Shown here in pieces: positions 61,095 to 64,000 of a DNA stretch of 64,000 nt. The DNA comes from Toxotes chatareus. Lineage: Eukaryota; Chordata; Actinopteri; Toxotidae. Position 1 is the stretch's first letter; each line of letters opens with the position of its first letter. A program made the translations under genes and the position numbers. Location of the stretch: contig CM028888.1 in the NCBI GenBank assembly GCA_016801885.1, forward strand, positions 10,870,170-10,934,169, in the 5' to 3' direction. Under the pieces are notes generated by a model. That model was not told the origin of the DNA. It made no database searches and saw nothing but the letters and a program-made list of their open reading frames with translations.

Positions 61095-63880
61095 GGGTTG
61101 GAGTTCCCCCCGTTGGCCCTTAGTTTATCAGAATGAATTTGCATGAACTAGTTTTGTCATCAGAGGCATTTACGGGCAGTGTTAGCACATTTGTTGCTAG
61201 ATTTACCAACTTTTCAGATGACTTAAACGACAACGAAAAACGCACTCTGAGCAACAAATCCAGCCATCGTTTTGGGCAAACCTTAGCTATTTTCCATAGA
61301 AGAGAGTCGGCACTGTTGCTCAGACTTTATGATCATTAAGGAGGCTTTCGTTTGTGGTGGTGTTCAATTATATTGCATTATGCTGAGAGGTGCTATCTAA
61401 TATTTAGTCACCCTTACTGATATAAGTAGGACAGACAAATACCAGTATCAGAACATTTAGACGGTAACATATTTAAATTGATGTGAATTTACTGATTGAC
61501 TTGTTGACTTACTGACAAGGAGAATTTAACAGTCCTCGTCTTCCTGCCATAAAGTATTTCACTATCAATATTTACTTACATATCACTGTATTTATTTATA
61601 TATTTTTTGCAGTTTAGAAAGGACTGCAAATCAGAAAATTCACTAAGCTGAGCTGCGGTACAGTACGCCTTTAGTATTTCCTCAAAACTGAGAAAATTAA
61701 AACGACTAGAAGGTGTAATGTTAAATTGTGGGTGATCATGTGTCTCCCTCTAGTTGTTTTTTTAGAGGACATTTGCATGAAATAAGAAGGAGTTTACATA
61801 CTAATCCTGCTGTTTCTGTTTACCTTGGAAGTGAAGGCTGTGGACATTGTAAGAATAAGAGAGTTTGTTCGCAGAGGAGTTATTTGCATCAGTTACTTGA
61901 CCCAGGTATCTTGCTCGCTTTTTCTTTCACTTTCACACACACACGCACACAGATAAATCTCTTGTCCTCCCTGCCCAAGCTCATATAACATCCTATTCAG
62001 TAGTGTTACGCCACAAGATATACTTTACAGTTCTCACTTGTCTGCTCCCTAGAGGCACATCCAGTGGAGTAAACCAAAGACTCTTCTGCTCAGGGCCTCA
62101 GAGCTGGAGGAGGAATTGAGTCAGGGGGGTGTTTGGTTTTTGCTGTTTTAAGAATCAGAGCTCCACAGTGTGTAGTTCCTCCTCATAAATATTTCACGGG
62201 ACGCACCAGTAAGATCAAAGGAAACTCGGCTGTCGTATTGTTATGATTCTAAGGAGGGAACATCTAAATATTCCCCCTCTGCTCCTCTTCTCATTAGGAC
62301 TCCTCAAATGTAAACAGAAGTGATTTGAAGGTTTCTTTATGATTATTATTTTTTATCTAAAAATATTCTTCACATATCCTGGTAATGGGTTTAAAAAGGA
62401 AAAGAAAAAGCTTTTCAGTTGAAATTTTTAAAATACTCAAATCTTAAAATCTGTCTCCAGTGAAGATTTGATCAGCTTTGATTTGGTTCCAGCTACGTTG
62501 TTTTCTTCTTGATGAATCTTTACTAATTGTCTGCTTTTATGACTGAATTTTCTAATATTCCTTAGGTCAGACATCGAATGCCTCTCTCTGCTTTGGTAAA
62601 TGAATGGTTATCAGCTGGTTAATGGACAGTGAAAGCACCAGGGACAAATAAGTCCTGGAAATAATACAGAGTCTTCAGTAGATATTCAAAGTGCTAATAC
62701 TGGTAAAATTATTCAAAAACATTTGACATGCTTTTAAAGGTTCTTGGCTCATAAAATTTCTATGGGTTAGTCGTAACGTCATCAAAAAGACAAAACTATT
62801 TACAGCTTCACATAGAACTGTAATTGTCTTCAGTATTGACAGATGACTCTGCACTTTATCTCTGCCATTGTTGTCACGATAAAGCCTGGATAATGGGAGA
62901 TATTTTGCACATGGTTTTGTTTACCTACATTATGTAAGATCCGTGTGTGTATGTGCGTTTGTCAGATACATGATACTTACCATACTGGGAAGAACACATT
63001 GTTCTGACCCCCACTGACTCACATCCTGTTAGATGGGATGACTTGACGTTATTATGAGGCGATACTTTCCTTTCATGCCTCGCTTCATGTTTTGTCTCCT
63101 TTACGTCTGACAACCAAGCCACAGGCTCAACTCAGATGTCACCACACTCTAGTGATAGAGGCGATACCTAGAAATCTGCCTGGAAGGTTGGAAAGAAGCA
63201 CTAAATTTGCATAACATAACCTTATGTCTCTTTTAAAACTCTTTGAATGGCTGTTCTGCCTCTTCTCAACTGATATCAATGAGACATAAAGGGTCTAATT
63301 TCACAAATAATGCGAGTAGCAGCAGAATAACTTCAGATTTTTGCTCTAAACTTACACAGATTTACACATTTTTTTGTTTTTGTCCTCATTCTCTTCCCTT
63401 TTTTTTATTACATCTCCACATTGCTAAAGTAAATCAACACTGTCAGTCGCAGCTACATGCCAAACAGACACCAACAGAGTAATAAAATTAAATGTAATAA
63501 AGTCCATATTAGTACAAACAAAACTATGAATATCATAATCATCTCTGCCTGGACATTATTTTTATCTTTCCTGCTGTCGTTAATTCTCACCAGAGCAGTG
63601 AGAATGCATTAATCTGCAGGTGAAATAGTCTCCAAGAGATGCACAGTCTACTCTTGCTTGAGCAAGTTTCCCAAAATCCACAGTGCCCAGTACAGCTGCA
63701 GCGATTAATCAATAATTGAATAGACGATCTACAGAAAATTCATTGGCAGCAATTTTAGCCATTTTCAAAAGAAAAATACTAAACATTCGTTGGTTCCAGC
63801 GTCTTTTCTTGTGAAGATTTTTGTCATGTATGATAAAAAATTTAAAATCTTTGGGATTTGGACTGTTGTTTAAATTAAAC

Positions 63881-63935
63881 AAAGTTTATTCCTTTATTGG
63901 TCCCTCAAGGGGAAATTTATTCTCTGCATTTTACC
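63881..63935 (-). mobile_element. 3' end of a truncated retroelement (LINE or SINE tail), minus orientation
   Basis: On the minus strand: AATGCAGAGAATAAATTTCC, then CCTTGAGGGACCAATAAAGG (about 63929-63890). The ATGCAGAGAATAAATTTCCCC..GGGA.CAATAAAGG pattern is shared by very abundant teleost retroelement tails. The element body would run right, toward or past the window edge. Confidence 0.75.
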
Positions 63936-64000
63936 AAGACAGCGAGTGTCACAGACAGGGACAGAAAAGAACAATTTTGGTTTTGGTCTTTTTATGGGAT

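Larger units (their letters stand above)
5963..64000 (+). other. jade2: jade2 gene, 5' coding part (partial, runs off the right edge)
   Basis: This is the extent of the recognised gene from its start codon to the window edge. Three exons (5963-6026, 10708-10793, 32809-32966) have canonical AG/GT borders and compatible phases (1, 0, 2), giving 102 complete residues with no stop. From family knowledge, JADE proteins carry an N-terminal Enhancer-of-polycomb-like segment followed by a PHD finger and an extended PHD-like zinc module; they scaffold the HBO1/KAT7-ING4/5-MEAF6 acetyltransferase complex in the nucleus, and JADE2 has been described as an E3 ligase for LSD1. The paralogue call rests on the RRKYS...DSDTTDS N-terminus and the EAIPEPVV ending, which fit JADE2 better than JADE1 or JADE3 as I recall those sequences. 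The zinc-finger exons are not in the window. Confidence 0.88.
32967..64000 (+). other. jade2 intron after coding exon 3 (at least 31,034 bp, not closed)
   Basis: Starts at a GTAGGA donor and continues to the window edge. I looked for the next conserved JADE segments (the rest of the EPL-like region, then the PHD finger with its Cys/His spacing) behind each plausible acceptor and saw none. Contents: many microsatellites, diverged repeat units (40540-40960), a cryptic CTGR tract (41860-42640), a Tc1 relic (50285-50690), LINE and SINE tails (51531-52010, 63881-63935), a MITE-like fragment (about 54935-55240), a TG minisatellite (58388-58800) and several hairpins. The remainder (for example 43000-50000, 55300-58100, 61350-63850) looks like featureless intron. 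Confidence 0.75.

Noticed and set aside
1..64000. tRNA, rRNA, CRISPR arrays, bacterial or phage operons
   Set aside because: Searched by eye on both strands; apart from the tRNA-derived SINE head there is no cloverleaf with A and B boxes, and there are no spaced direct-repeat arrays.

Overview
The window is non-coding-rich vertebrate DNA, almost certainly from a teleost fish. It has dense (CA)n/(TG)n and pyrimidine microsatellites, fish-type retroelement tails and transposon relics, very large introns and no prokaryotic-style gene packing. Only one protein-coding locus can be supported, and it is incomplete.

The gene is jade2 (PHF15-type JADE family, a scaffold subunit of the HBO1/KAT7 histone acetyltransferase complex) on the + strand. 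Three coding exons join in frame and in correct phase: 5963-6026 (starts at the ATG), 10708-10793 and 32809-32966. Together they encode residues 1-102 plus two bases of codon 103, that is the basic N-terminus, the Ser/Thr-rich linker and the start of the conserved Enhancer-of-polycomb-like region. Introns are 4.7 kb, 22.0 kb and more than 31 kb. The PHD-finger exons must lie beyond position 64000. Any 5'UTR exon and promoter lie upstream of 5963, probably outside the window; no CpG-rich promoter or recognisable first exon was found.

Layout: 1-5962 is upstream intron or 5' flank. 6027-10707 is the first coding intron, with a palindrome-flanked, homeodomain-motif-rich block near 8.5 kb. 10794-32808 is a large intron with microsatellites, a LINE tail at 13.0 kb, several conserved-element-like blocks (20.8, 21.7-22.0 and 28.5-29.1 kb) and a Penelope/hammerhead-like repeat at 31.4 kb. 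32967-64000 is intron, with a decayed Tc1 transposase (50.3-50.7 kb), a tRNA-derived SINE (51.84-52.01 kb), LINE tails (51.5 and 63.9 kb), a two-unit diverged repeat (40.5-40.96 kb), a cryptic CTGR-rich tract (41.86-42.64 kb) and a TG minisatellite (58.4-58.8 kb).

No defence system, operon, tRNA, rRNA, CRISPR array or nested protein gene can be supported. The least expected structural signal is an excess of perfect 11-bp short-loop hairpins, two of them within 210 bp at 37.5-37.7 kb.
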